Origin: Micavibrio aeruginosavorus EPB
GTDB lineage: Bacteria; Pseudomonadota; Alphaproteobacteria; Micavibrionales; Micavibrionaceae
Assembly (NCBI RefSeq): GCF_000348745.1
Contig: NC_020812.1
Coordinates: 1,931,444-1,995,443 of the forward strand
Length of the DNA stretch: 64,000 bases
Direction of reading: 5' to 3'
Shown: one piece after another, positions 34,779-44,363 of the stretch
How the letters are laid out: the number at the start of each line of letters is the position of its first letter
Numbering within the stretch: the stretch's first letter is position 1
Made by a program: the position numbers and the translations under genes
The notes under the pieces: generated by a model
Database searches by the model: none
Told to the model about the DNA's origin: nothing
What the model saw: only the letters and a program-made list of their open reading frames with translations

Positions 34779-36145
34779 AAATCCTCACTCTGCATATAAG
34801 ACGGCACAACCGCATTCCAGCCGAACGTCTCTTCAACCTTGTCGCGCATGGCGTTGGCGGCATTGATTTCACCATGGGTAATAAAGACGCGCCGCGGTGC
34901 GGATTGAAAATTCCCAAGCCAGCTTAAAATTTCGGAATAATCGGCATGGGCCGACATACTGTCCAACATGGCGATTTCCGCGCGGACGGGCCAGATACTG
35001 CCATGAATTTTCAGCTCTTTCTCCCCACGCGCCAGCCGGTCACCCCGCGTTCCTGCGGCCTGAAAACCGGTCAACAAAATGGTGTTTTTCGTATCCCCGA
35101 TATAGTTTTTCAGGTGATGAAGCACACGCCCACCGGTGGCCATGCCGCTGGCCGAGATAATAATTTTCGGCATGTTGTTATTGCGATTATTTTCGTTAAT
35201 CGCCTTTGATTCTTCAACCGTGCGCGTATAGCGCGCGACACTGCACAACGCATCGCATTCTTCGGCGGACAGGCGATGGTCGCTCATATGGCGTTTCAGC
35301 ATATCGGTGGCGTTAATCGCCATGGGGCTGTCCAGAAAAATGGGGACATCCGGAATACGGTTCTCGCTGCGCAGAACATAGAGGTGGTACAGCAAGGCCT
35401 GGGCCCGCCCAACGGCAAAGGCCGGAATGACCACGGTTCCGCCACGATTCACGGTCCGGCGAACAACGGCTTCAATCTCGTCCGTGGGATCATCCCTGTC
35501 ATGCAGACGGTCGCCATAGGTCGATTCCAAAACCAGATAATCCGCATCCTGCATCTTTGCCGGCGGTTTCATCACGGGGTTGTGCAGGCGGCCAATATCG
35601 CCAGAGAACAAGACTGATGTATATCCATCCGTGATCCGGATGAACGCAGCCCCCAGAATATGCCCCGCCCGATGGAACGTAAAACTCAACTCATCGCTCA
35701 ACCCATGGGGCGTTCCAAAAGACAATGGCCGGAAATATTGCAAGCATTCACCCGCATCATCTTCGGTGTAAAGCGGCAAGGCCGGCTGGTGCTTGGTCCA
35801 TCCGTAACGGTTGGCCTCGGCTGCGTCGTCTTCCTGCAAATGGCCGGAATCGGGCAACAGGATCTTACACAGGTCAAATGTCGCATCGGTGCAATAAATG
35901 GGGCCACGAAACCCCGCCTTGACCAGCTTTGGAATGTACCCGCTATGATCGATATGCGCGTGGGTCAGGATGACCGCATCAATCGCATTGGGCGCAACGG
36001 GAAGACCATCCCAATTTCGGGATCGCAGTTCTTTTGACCCCTGAAACAAGCCGCAATCAATTAAAAACTTTTTGCCGCCATGTTCCAGAAGATATTTTGA
36101 CCCGGTTACCGTTTCGGTCGCCCCCAGAAAAGTCAGCTTCATCAC
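34775..36145 (-). CDS. Beta-CASP metallo-beta-lactamase RNase
   Basis: 456 residues. The metallo-beta-lactamase metal motif is THAHIDHSGYIPKL. The beta-CASP domain follows (VLESTYGDR, PAFAVGRAQALLYHL, ISASGMATGGRVLHHL), and the C-terminal RMMBL part holds SAHADYSEILSWL. Proteins of this family process or degrade RNA in the cytoplasm. It is co-directional with DUF350 upstream (19-base gap) and an ATPase downstream (overlap), a combination whose purpose is unclear. Confidence 0.92.
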   Translation of the reverse strand: MMKLTFLGATETVTGSKYLLEHGGKKFLIDCGLFQGSKELRSRNWDGLPVAPNAIDAVILTHAHIDHSGYIPKLVKAGFRGPIYCTDATFDLCKILLPDSGHLQEDDAAEANRYGWTKHQPALPLYTEDDAGECLQYFRPLSFGTPHGLSDELSFTFHRAGHILGAAFIRITDGYTSVLFSGDIGRLHNPVMKPPAKMQDADYLVLESTYGDRLHDRDDPTDEIEAVVRRTVNRGGTVVIPAFAVGRAQALLYHLYVLRSENRIPDVPIFLDSPMAINATDMLKRHMSDHRLSAEECDALCSVARYTRTVEESKAINENNRNNNMPKIIISASGMATGGRVLHHLKNYIGDTKNTILLTGFQAAGTRGDRLARGEKELKIHGSIWPVRAEIAMLDSMSAHADYSEILSWLGNFQSAPRRVFITHGEINAANAMRDKVEETFGWNAVVPSYMQSEDL

Positions 36146-36164
36146 ACTCTCCCGCTTCTGCCGT

Positions 36165-37049
36165 TTACAATGACGACATCAAAATACCGAGAGAAATGTA
36201 AATAGCCGCCTGCAGGGCTCCAATCGCTATATTTTTCTGATCCAGAACTTCGGATTGGACGTCGGCGCGGAACAGAATGATTTTTTCCGCGATCAGGCAC
36301 AGAACACGCCACACCGCCACCGCAACAATGGACACGACAAACCATGCGGCCAACAGCGGGACGATATCGTAGACTTCGTAAACAACGATTTGCGCGGCCA
36401 TGGCAATCGCAAACGCCGTACCGATTTTCTTACCGGCAAAACGCAAGGCCAAGGCCCGGTTATCCTGTTTCAAATAATCCTGCAAACCGATGCCATCGGC
36501 GCCGGGACGGAAAATTTTAATGCTGATCCATGTCACAACCGTCAAAATCACCTGGGATACGGCGAACCCACCGAACAGAGCGATGGCCCCTTCGACGGAA
36601 TCCGGCGTGGTCCACACCATCAATGCCCGAATAATAATGGCCGCCGCCAGAATATTGGACGCATCGGCAATCGCCACAGCCACATTGCCGCCAACAATCT
36701 CATCGCGCAACGACACGTCGCGCAATGTAACCCGGTCAAAAATAATCCGGGTCAAAGCCATCAGCCCGATACCCAGAACACCAAACACCGCGACAGCCGC
36801 AACCGTGTGGAACACAGTATTATCGGGACGGCCATAAACCAGACCACTTAAAACAATCGTCACCGCCAGCGTTGTGGAGGCCAGAGAAATGCCAAAAGCC
36901 GGGTTATCCTTGCGCAACAATTCGTCAGAAGCGTGAATATGCGCAATCACCCCGGAAAACAGGCGCAATGACGTAAACAATCCGATCACGACCAGAAAGT
37001 TCAGGGCCAAAATAGTGTTGTAATAATGGTCCCAGTAAATCATATCCAT
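36165..37049 (-). CDS. DUF350 membrane protein (two repeats)
   Basis: 294 residues with about eight hydrophobic helices in two similar halves. Each half has the DUF350 pattern (LRKDNPAFGISLASTTLAVT in the first, LKQDNRALALRFAGKKIGTA in the second). The activity is unproven; DUF350 (YjfL) proteins are small multi-span inner-membrane proteins. It begins the operon with the beta-CASP nuclease and the ATPase. Confidence 0.87.
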   Translation of the reverse strand: MDMIYWDHYYNTILALNFLVVIGLFTSLRLFSGVIAHIHASDELLRKDNPAFGISLASTTLAVTIVLSGLVYGRPDNTVFHTVAAVAVFGVLGIGLMALTRIIFDRVTLRDVSLRDEIVGGNVAVAIADASNILAAAIIIRALMVWTTPDSVEGAIALFGGFAVSQVILTVVTWISIKIFRPGADGIGLQDYLKQDNRALALRFAGKKIGTAFAIAMAAQIVVYEVYDIVPLLAAWFVVSIVAVAVWRVLCLIAEKIILFRADVQSEVLDQKNIAIGALQAAIYISLGILMSSL

Positions 37050-37223
37050 TGCGCGTCATCCCGTTGTCAGTGTTGGGGTAGAATCTGTGGGCACCACTAT
37101 ATACGGATCATCCGCCGGTTTCGCCCCCCTGATCACGGAAAAATGTCGCGCACTGAGCCGGAAATATGAAAATCATACGTATTCCCCTTATCAGAGCAAC
37201 AAAGATATGGGAGAGATAAAGCC

Positions 37224-37874
37224 ATGGACATGCTTTCACCCGTTACAATCCTGTCATTCATCACCACATGCGTGATTGTTGAATTAACGCCGGGGCCCAA
37301 TATGGCGTATCTCGCCATTCTCAGCGCCAGCGAAGGCCGCCGATACGGCTTTGCCGCAGTCGCTGGCGTTGCTCTGGGATTATTGGTTGTGGGGTGCGCC
37401 GTAGCCATGGGCGTGGCCACACTCATCAGCCAATCGGCCTTGGCCTATCAAGCGCTGCGATGGGGTGGAATTGCCTATTTTTTCTGGCTGGCCTGGGATG
37501 GATGGAAATCCAGCGAAACACCGGAACAGCCCCATGGCGACAAAAGGCCCCATAGTGATAAAAAGGCCGTCATCTTCTTCCAGCGTGGATTGATTACTAA
37601 TCTGCTCAACCCCAAAGCGGCTGTTTTTTATATCGCGATTTTACCGAATTTCATCACGCCATCACCGCATACGGAAGTACAGGCTGTGTTGCTGACAACG
37701 CTTTATGTCTGTATTGCAACATGCATTCATACATTGATTGTAACGTTGGCAGGGACGGCGCGTAATTTTTTAGACGATCCCGTGCGCAAGCGCATCGCGC
37801 GCCGCCTGCTGTCTTTGTCGCTGGCTCTTGTTGCCCTGTGGTTTTTATGGACCACAGAGCAATCAACGTATTAA
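37224..37874 (+). CDS. LysE-family amino-acid exporter
   Basis: 216 residues with five to six membrane helices. The family start is ELTPGPNMAYLAILSASEGR and a central LLNPKAAVFYIAILP follows. It is likely to export an amino acid or related compound across the inner membrane. The ATG at 37224 follows GGAGA about nine bases upstream. It converges on the ompW-like gene with ten bases between stop codons. Confidence 0.92.
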   Translation: MDMLSPVTILSFITTCVIVELTPGPNMAYLAILSASEGRRYGFAAVAGVALGLLVVGCAVAMGVATLISQSALAYQALRWGGIAYFFWLAWDGWKSSETPEQPHGDKRPHSDKKAVIFFQRGLITNLLNPKAAVFYIAILPNFITPSPHTEVQAVLLTTLYVCIATCIHTLIVTLAGTARNFLDDPVRKRIARRLLSLSLALVALWFLWTTEQSTY

Positions 37875-37884
37875 AGCCACCTGC

Positions 37885-38529
37885 TTAAAAACGATACGAA
37901 ACCCCAGCCCCGATAATAAACGGGTTCAATTCCACATCGTCCGCGGACAGGGCCGTGCCGCCACTGTTCACATCGACGTCCACATCAAGATCGATGTATT
38001 TGGCATCAAAATTCAGGCCCCAGTGATCATTGATCCAATAATCAAAACCGGCCTGCAGGGCATAACCAAATCCACCGCTGACATCGAGATCATCAAATCT
38101 CGCCCCGTCATCCTCACCATAGAACCAGGAATAGTTCAAACCGGCCCCGATATACGGGCTGAATTTCTGATCCCGCATAAAGTGGTATTGCAGGGTGACC
38201 GTCGGCGGCAAAATCCATGTGTTACCCAAGTTCGAAGCATTGGCATAAATTTCGTGTTGCGCCGTTGCCGCAATAATCTCCAGCCCAATAGCATTGGTCA
38301 GGAAATAGGTCAGATCAACCTCTGGCGTTACGGCATCACCAACATCGGTTTTCAATGCCGTTCCGCTCACATGACCATCCCCATCGGGGAGCACGCCAAC
38401 AACGCGACCGCGCAACTGAAAACGCTCTTTCGACAGCCAGTCCGTCCCCTCCTGCGCCAGAGCATCCGGCACCATTAAAAGAACAAGGCATGGAAGCGAC
38501 AACAGAACAGAAGATTTTTTGATTGGCAT
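37885..38529 (-). CDS. OmpW-family outer membrane protein
   Basis: 214 residues. A signal peptide ends near ALAQ (about residue 26). An eight-stranded barrel pattern follows (LRGRVVGVLPDG, VDLTYFLTNAIGLEI, PTVTLQYHFM, PYIGAGLNYSWFY) and the chain ends in SYRF, as needed for outer membrane assembly. It probably forms a channel for small hydrophobic molecules. Confidence 0.92.
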   Translation of the reverse strand: MPIKKSSVLLSLPCLVLLMVPDALAQEGTDWLSKERFQLRGRVVGVLPDGDGHVSGTALKTDVGDAVTPEVDLTYFLTNAIGLEIIAATAQHEIYANASNLGNTWILPPTVTLQYHFMRDQKFSPYIGAGLNYSWFYGEDDGARFDDLDVSGGFGYALQAGFDYWINDHWGLNFDAKYIDLDVDVDVNSGGTALSADDVELNPFIIGAGVSYRF

Positions 38530-38639
38530 GATGTGTTTCCTTATCCGAAACAGGAAAAGACGTTTGTGCGACGCCGAATTCTATCCGTAGAACGGACGAA
38601 ATCAAGATCGATTACACGCCATACAGCGGAAGGATAATC

Positions 38640-38695
38640 ATTCTCAGGCAGTAAAAAAGGCCCGACGGAACGGGCCTTTTTTACTGCCTGAGAAT
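38640..38695. terminator. Very long perfect terminator hairpin after the decarboxylase gene
   Basis: Two 25-base arms (38640-38664 and 38671-38695) are exactly complementary around the loop ACGGAA. The stem contains AAAAAAGGCCCG/CGGGCCTTTTTT. It starts nine bases past the decarboxylase stop and separates that gene from ompW. The outer arms (ATTCTCAGGCAGT) make it longer than a normal terminator. Confidence 0.88.
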
Positions 38696-38704
38696 GCGTC
38701 TCAC

Positions 38705-39916
38705 TCATGCCACCTTGCGGATGCGTTTTTTCTGCTTGGCTTTCACCTGCTCCACCCGTACCACCTGATCAAATCCGTTAAACGGGGTTCGGCTGATTTC
38801 TCCATAGGCACCAAGTTGATCAATGATGATCCAATCCCCTTCACCGATATCGGCGGGCAACATAAACGGCCCCTTCATCATATCGATGGAGTCACAGGTC
38901 GGCCCGGCAAAGCGGAACGGCATCAGGTCGGATGACGCCGTTTGCCCCCCGGCACGCACCATTTCGACCGGGTAGAACAGATCCGCCGTCGGCCCGCCCT
39001 CAAACATGCCGCCATAGGTTCCGTCATTCAGGTACAGCAAATCACCCTTGCGCAATTCCACCCGCACGACCAGCGCCCCGCCAGCGGAGACCAGACCGCG
39101 CCCCGGTTCGCACAACAAATGCAGATGCGATTGGCTGTTGCGTTCCAGCGTATCATGGACCACGGCCACATAATCGGCAAAAGGCGGCGGCGGATTGTCC
39201 GGCGAAAGATTGGCCGGGAACCCGCCCCCAATATCCAGCGCATCCACATGCACGCCACTGGCGGTAATGACATCCAACGCGGCCTGCACCGCGCGGCCAT
39301 AGGACCCCGTTTGCAGGCAATGTGTGCCAACATGAAACGATACGCCCAATTGCGCGCAATGGGCCCGCGCCCGACGCAACAAATCAATCGCCAAAACCGG
39401 TGGCGCGCCGAATTTGGCGGAAAAATCGACCGCGACTTTTTCCTTTGGCACCGCCATGCGGACGAACAGGATTAAATCATCCACATCGCCAAGAACATCG
39501 ACGATTTTCTGCAATTCATCGAAAGAATCCAGAACAAAGCGGCGCACATTATAATGATGATAGGCTTCATAAATCGATTCCCGCGCCTTGACCGGGTGCA
39601 TGAAATAAATCGTGGCCGTGGGCATCAGGCGATTGATCAATTTCACTTCGTTGATCGACGCGCAGTCAAAATTGCATACACCGCCCGTGATGAAGGATTG
39701 AATAACCCGTTCATCCGGATTGCATTTGACGGCATACAGAACATCACCGGGAAAGGTCGTCGTAAATTCGCGCGCCTTGTCCACCAGAACATCGGGACGC
39801 AGTACCGACACGGGGTAGCGCGGTTGCGTATCCCGGATATAACGGGCCAGATCGTTGATTTGCGGGAAGGTAGAATGGTCCTGTGACGGGGCGGTGGCCC
39901 CGAATGTGTGATGCAT
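38705..39916 (-). CDS. Ornithine/lysine-type PLP decarboxylase (fold III)
   Basis: About 403 residues. The PLP Lys is in LYAVKCNPDE. Glycine-rich phosphate binding is at LDIGGGFP, CEPGRG lies near residue 275, and the active-site Cys in GPTCDSIDMM from the partner subunit is present. It forms a diamine (putrescine or cadaverine) from ornithine or lysine; which one cannot be told from sequence. A TTG start five codons earlier is possible but has no ribosome-binding site. Confidence 0.9.
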   Translation of the reverse strand: MHHTFGATAPSQDHSTFPQINDLARYIRDTQPRYPVSVLRPDVLVDKAREFTTTFPGDVLYAVKCNPDERVIQSFITGGVCNFDCASINEVKLINRLMPTATIYFMHPVKARESIYEAYHHYNVRRFVLDSFDELQKIVDVLGDVDDLILFVRMAVPKEKVAVDFSAKFGAPPVLAIDLLRRARAHCAQLGVSFHVGTHCLQTGSYGRAVQAALDVITASGVHVDALDIGGGFPANLSPDNPPPPFADYVAVVHDTLERNSQSHLHLLCEPGRGLVSAGGALVVRVELRKGDLLYLNDGTYGGMFEGGPTADLFYPVEMVRAGGQTASSDLMPFRFAGPTCDSIDMMKGPFMLPADIGEGDWIIIDQLGAYGEISRTPFNGFDQVVRVEQVKAKQKKRIRKVA

Positions 39917-40170
39917 GATCGTCAAACCCAATTAAGAGGGCGCGGGGCCCGGTTAATTTTCAAGTTTTCCGTCGCTGCATAACCTTAACATCTTGGGAGA
40001 AGGGCCATAGACGCGTGCGTTACTTCATTTATACCACGAAACGCGCCCCCATCGCAATAAAACCGCCCCGCCTTGGACATGCAAAAAATTACAAAGGAAA
40101 AGCAATACTTTAAACACCCGAACGGGCGCGTTACACTGGGGCCCGGATCTTCACCGGACAGGAGCGCACC

Positions 40171-40680
40171 ATGCCGTTTAAATCCTATATCGACACCATC
40201 CCCGACTTCCCCGAACCGGGCGTCATGTTCCGCGATATTTCGCCGTTGCTGGCCCAGAAATTTCCGGAGGTTGTCCACGCCTTCGCCGATCTTTTCCCCG
40301 CGCATGAATTGGCGGACATTGACGGCTTTGCCGGCGTTGATTCACGTGGGTTTATTTTCGCTTCGGCCCTGGCCGTTCATTGCCGCAAGAATTTCATCAT
40401 GCCGCGTAAAGCCGGAAAATTGCCGCAGCCTTATGCCGAGGCGGAATACGCGCTGGAATACGGCACGGCGAAACTGCACCTGAAACCCGGCAGCGGCAAT
40501 GTCATCATTATTGATGACGTACTGGCCACCGGCGGAACATTAAAGGCCACCGCCGGATTGTGTCAGGATGCCGGATATAATGTGAAAGGCTTCGCCGTCC
40601 TGATTGACTTGAAATTCCTCAACGATTTTGAATGGAACGGCATGCGCGCCCGGTCTGTGATGACCTACGACGCCCCGTAA
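40171..40680 (+). CDS. apt: Adenine phosphoribosyltransferase
   Basis: 169 residues. The PRPP-binding motif is VIIIDDVLATGGTLKA. Adenine-site blocks include IPDFPEPGVMFRDISPLL near the start and GVDSRGFIFASALA. It makes AMP from adenine and PRPP in the cytoplasm. AGGAG precedes the start by eight bases. The 250 bases upstream carry a G+C-rich dyad around 40118-40147 but no gene. Confidence 0.95.
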   Translation: MPFKSYIDTIPDFPEPGVMFRDISPLLAQKFPEVVHAFADLFPAHELADIDGFAGVDSRGFIFASALAVHCRKNFIMPRKAGKLPQPYAEAEYALEYGTAKLHLKPGSGNVIIIDDVLATGGTLKATAGLCQDAGYNVKGFAVLIDLKFLNDFEWNGMRARSVMTYDAP

Positions 40681-40681
40681 A

Positions 40682-40719
40682 CACCCCACTACAAAATATG
40701 GAAATATATTTTCGGGGTG
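40682..40719. repeat. Inverted repeat after apt
   Basis: CACCCC (40682-40687) pairs with GGGGTG (40714-40719), and inside it AAAATAT pairs with ATATTTT, giving an extended hairpin. There is no U-run, so a role as processing site or weak terminator is only possible. Confidence 0.4.
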
Positions 40720-40751
40720 AACTGCCTTCGCAAACATCATAGAATGGGGTT

Positions 40752-41333
40752 ATGCGACCGCTTATCATCCTGCTTTCTGCTTTAACGCTGTTATCGGCCT
40801 GTACTACTACCCGCTCCGCCCCGCCAGCGGCGAAGTGGACCTATAGGGATGCCACACCGCAAACCGCGGCCAGCACCGCACCAAGCCCTGCACAAGTCCC
40901 GATGGCCAGCTACAGCATGCTCCGCAAACCGGAACAATGTGTGCCCTATGCCCGCCGTGTGTCCGGGATTGAAATTTTTGGCGATGCCCACAGCTGGTGG
41001 AACCAGGCCGCCGCACAAAACTATCCGCGCGGGCAACGCCCCGCCCCCGGTGCCGTTCTGGTTTTACCGCGCACGAAGAAAATGACCCACGGCCATGTCG
41101 CCGTTGTGAAAGACGTTATTGATTCCCGCAACATTAACGTAACCCACACGAATTGGGGGAACACCCGCGAAACACGGCGGGCGATTTACCATTCTATGCG
41201 GGTGCAGGATATTTCAGCGAACAATGACTGGTCGCGTGTGCGGTTTTGGAACGCGCATGATGATGTCTTTGGATTCCCTTATGCGGCAAACGGGTTTATT
41301 TACAACCCGACCCAACTGGCATCCGGACAGTAA
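40752..41333 (+). CDS. CHAP-domain lipoprotein
   Basis: 193 residues. The lipobox LLSAC gives Cys17. A Thr/Ala/Pro-rich linker leads to a CHAP amidase/peptidase domain with Cys63 (EQCVPYARRVSG) and His113/His115 (THGHVAVVKDV); HTNWG and related blocks follow. It is likely to cut peptidoglycan peptides or amide bonds at the outer membrane. It converges on the HExxH gene with five bases between. Confidence 0.88.
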   Translation: MRPLIILLSALTLLSACTTTRSAPPAAKWTYRDATPQTAASTAPSPAQVPMASYSMLRKPEQCVPYARRVSGIEIFGDAHSWWNQAAAQNYPRGQRPAPGAVLVLPRTKKMTHGHVAVVKDVIDSRNINVTHTNWGNTRETRRAIYHSMRVQDISANNDWSRVRFWNAHDDVFGFPYAANGFIYNPTQLASGQ

Positions 41334-41338
41334 AAAAC

Positions 41339-42322
41339 CTAAATTTTCAATGACGCCGCGCTGCGTTCCAAGCGGAAATCATGGACACGCGTATAAAACG
41401 CATGCGTAAACGCCAACCCCGTCGTCTGGGTTAGGTAATTTCCATGACCCGCTTCATCCATTTGCCCCAACCGTGTCACAAGCTCCTCAGCAAAGGCGGG
41501 CGTCACCCCACGATGCTGAAATGGCTTACCCGCGGGTGCCGCCGGGTCCAGCAGGTCAAACACGACGTCCAGAACCTGCCCCTTAAACAGGCGGGACAGC
41601 ATTCCGGGTTTGCGGGTCCGATCCAAGGCACCCAAGGAAAGATTGTTATACGTTTCAGCCAAGGGCGTCAGGCTGATCCAGCGATCAAAAACGTGTCGCA
41701 TCGTCTGCTTCAGCGCCTCCGCATCCTGGCCCAGACGCATAACTTCGTCTTCGCTATAATGCAAAATCTCCTTGCTCCAGCCTTCCATGGCGCCGAGCAT
41801 ACAGCGTGCATAATTATTCTTCACGCCAGTTGCCGATATGTATTCAACCGCCGTTGCAAATTCAAAGGCCCGCGCGTCCGCTTCAATAAAACGATCACGC
41901 ATTATCATTTCCTCCGGCGAGCCCACCGGTATCGCCATCAGGCCGTTCAGATGTTGCCACGCATGACGATATTCATGCCCCAAAATCGCTGGCGTCAGAA
42001 AACACGCATATTCAACGACACCCGGATGAAGCGTATCTTCACCATGAAGATAATGCGCCAACGTATTATTCGGCATCGACATTGATTGCCGCAGAACAAC
42101 GCCTGATTTTTCGGCAAATTCGTAAAGAATTTTCCCGTGCGCGGATTTTTTAATCGCGCTTTTCGCATAAACATCGGCATGCGAGTCATAAATGCGGCGA
42201 TGCGATTGCAACGCCCTGCTTTGATCCAAAGCCCAGTAATCGCCTAGATCTTTTTTATCATCCAAGTCATACAAATCCCCCGTGTGGCCACGTATATAGG
42301 CCTCATATTCCCAGTGATCCAT
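41339..42322 (-). CDS. Putative HExxH metallopeptidase (DUF6782-like)
   Basis: 327 residues, soluble, no signal peptide. The site HEYRHAWQ (His116, Glu117, His120) and Glu147 in FIEADARAFE form a plausible zincin site. The rest is not recognisable to me beyond a loose similarity to DUF6782-type putative peptidases. It follows the coiled-coil membrane protein gene by one base, so it belongs to the same operon, with a VWA gene at the head. Confidence 0.72.
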   Translation of the reverse strand: MDHWEYEAYIRGHTGDLYDLDDKKDLGDYWALDQSRALQSHRRIYDSHADVYAKSAIKKSAHGKILYEFAEKSGVVLRQSMSMPNNTLAHYLHGEDTLHPGVVEYACFLTPAILGHEYRHAWQHLNGLMAIPVGSPEEMIMRDRFIEADARAFEFATAVEYISATGVKNNYARCMLGAMEGWSKEILHYSEDEVMRLGQDAEALKQTMRHVFDRWISLTPLAETYNNLSLGALDRTRKPGMLSRLFKGQVLDVVFDLLDPAAPAGKPFQHRGVTPAFAEELVTRLGQMDEAGHGNYLTQTTGLAFTHAFYTRVHDFRLERSAASLKI

Positions 42323-42323
42323 A

Positions 42324-44339
42324 TCAACGCCCCTGCATCATCGCGATAGAGACGGGCTTTTTATTTACGGCCGACGATGCCGGGCGGATAATGTCATAGG
42401 TTCCATCGTCTTTTTTCTGAAACTGGCATGGCGCAGCGGAACAAGATTCAAAAATCTTCTGCTTTTCAGAACGGAGGTTCCGCTCATTCTCGATCTCGTG
42501 ATAGAGGCTATCAAACACAATCGGCCCGGTCCCAACGGCGGCGACCAAGGCCCCGGCACAGGAAAACCCGACACTAATTTTAGCGCATTGTTTGAGCGAT
42601 CGCGTCACATCGGAAACCCGGGCACCGATAAAACCGCCCAGACCGGACACGCCCGCCGCCAGACCAAAATACCATGCCATCATCGTGCCGTGGGACATCG
42701 CCCCCATAATCGCGGCACCCGCACCGTATCCGGCCACGGCCGTAACGCCGCATGCCGCGGCAATAAAGGCCGATTTTATGGCATAACGTTTTTTCCATTT
42801 TTCAATCTGCGCTTCCAAAGCAGGTTGGGCACACACCCATGTTTCAACACGGGTTTCCAAAGCCGCATTATCCTGGCGCGATTTCTGCAACTCGTCATCC
42901 ATCTGCAACGCAACCTGACGCAAGGCGACAACCTCGGACTCCAAACGCTGTGCCAGACGCCCGGATTCTGTTTCTGCCGCTTGGCAGAAGACGGCCGCCA
43001 TTTCCGTGCGGTGAACAGCCTTTAACCCCGCCACCTCGTTTTCATGATCCTGTTTGAGGCGCGCCATATCGCTGCGCAAACGAAGAATTTCACGTTCTTT
43101 GGCTTTTAAAGCCAGTTGTTCAGCAGACAGTTGCGGCTCTTCCGCCCGCGCTTGATCGGAATAACCATCACCGTTATCGTTTTGGCGCGACGCCTTTTTA
43201 CCGGGAACTATGTCCTGCCAAAAATGCCGCCCCGATGTCTCGCGCACCGGGTCCGGTCGCACTTTTTGATCAGCTTTCCCTGTCAATATGTCGCAAGCGC
43301 GCTGGACCATGTCATGCTTCAGCTCATGTCGCTGTTCCCGCAAGGAGAATATTTCCGCGTGCAATGAATCCAAGGTCATTTTTAGGGATTTCTGCTGCGC
43401 CAGCATATTATCCAGCTTAACCTGCATATCATCAATCGACCCTTGCAGGGTTTCGCGCTGATCCAATGCGGATTCAAGGCGCTCAATATGCTCCAACGCC
43501 TCTTGATATTGCGGCGATTGGCGTTCATCATGCCCGGCGTACAACTCAACCAACGCCAGATTTTCACGGACAAGATTGATCTGCTCCTGAACATTCGGCA
43601 AAATATTTTCGTTTAGATCCGCCAGCTTACGGTTGGCCTTCAGAACAATCACCAGCAATTGCCGCAAGGCCGAAACATCCTTGTAATCGTAGGCCAGACC
43701 AGCTTTTCGGAGCAATGCCCCGGACCATGACAGACGATCCGGTGCCAAGCGCAGAAGATCGGCGCCGATATCCCGATTGCCCGACAGTTCATTTAAAAAT
43801 TGTTCATCCAGACGCAGACCGGCCCCATCCGATGCCCCATTCTGGCCAGCCATGGATGTGGGCAGCGTCTTTTCCATTCGCACGATCAGCGCGCTGATAT
43901 CGCTTATCACCGATTTAATATCGGTCCGTAGGTTAAAGGCCCCGTCTTTCCGCCCGATAATTTCGTCCGCCGATTGGCGCTTCATGGCATCCAGACGATA
44001 GGTTAAATTCTGGATGGTTTCGGTCAGAAGCTGATTAACCTCAGCAAAGGACGCATTGGCCTCAGCCAGTTCCTGAAGCTGACTGCTCGACCCACCGGAC
44101 GACGCCAAGGTATAAATACGTTCAAACGACAGGGGCTCGTAATGATCCCCGGGGACCAGAATGGATTCTTCCAGTTCGTTGATCTTGCGCATATAGGATA
44201 AAGTATGGCGCAGGGAAACCAGCAATTCCTCGTCCGACGAATCATCACGCAGGCGCGCCATAATTTTTCCCAGACGAGTATATAATTTTTCAATTTTGTC
44301 CGGATCGTTCTGCGGACCGGTTTCTTCTTGATCGCTCAT
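42324..44339 (-). CDS. Large coiled-coil membrane protein, unknown function
   Basis: 671 residues. Residues 1 to about 520 are mainly long charged helices and coiled coil, including EREILRLRSDMARLKQDHEN near 415. A Gly/Ala-rich membrane region of about three segments covers ~525-625 (FIAAACGVTAVAGYGAGAAI; GLAAGVSGLGGFIGARV; GFSCAGALVAAVGTG). The tail has a Cys pair (CSAAPC). No family is recognised. It lies between a VWA protein gene and an HExxH protein gene in a compact operon. Confidence 0.72.
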   Translation of the reverse strand: MSDQEETGPQNDPDKIEKLYTRLGKIMARLRDDSSDEELLVSLRHTLSYMRKINELEESILVPGDHYEPLSFERIYTLASSGGSSSQLQELAEANASFAEVNQLLTETIQNLTYRLDAMKRQSADEIIGRKDGAFNLRTDIKSVISDISALIVRMEKTLPTSMAGQNGASDGAGLRLDEQFLNELSGNRDIGADLLRLAPDRLSWSGALLRKAGLAYDYKDVSALRQLLVIVLKANRKLADLNENILPNVQEQINLVRENLALVELYAGHDERQSPQYQEALEHIERLESALDQRETLQGSIDDMQVKLDNMLAQQKSLKMTLDSLHAEIFSLREQRHELKHDMVQRACDILTGKADQKVRPDPVRETSGRHFWQDIVPGKKASRQNDNGDGYSDQARAEEPQLSAEQLALKAKEREILRLRSDMARLKQDHENEVAGLKAVHRTEMAAVFCQAAETESGRLAQRLESEVVALRQVALQMDDELQKSRQDNAALETRVETWVCAQPALEAQIEKWKKRYAIKSAFIAAACGVTAVAGYGAGAAIMGAMSHGTMMAWYFGLAAGVSGLGGFIGARVSDVTRSLKQCAKISVGFSCAGALVAAVGTGPIVFDSLYHEIENERNLRSEKQKIFESCSAAPCQFQKKDDGTYDIIRPASSAVNKKPVSIAMMQGR

Positions 44340-44363
44340 GGCCTGTCCCTTGATCTGTACGGT

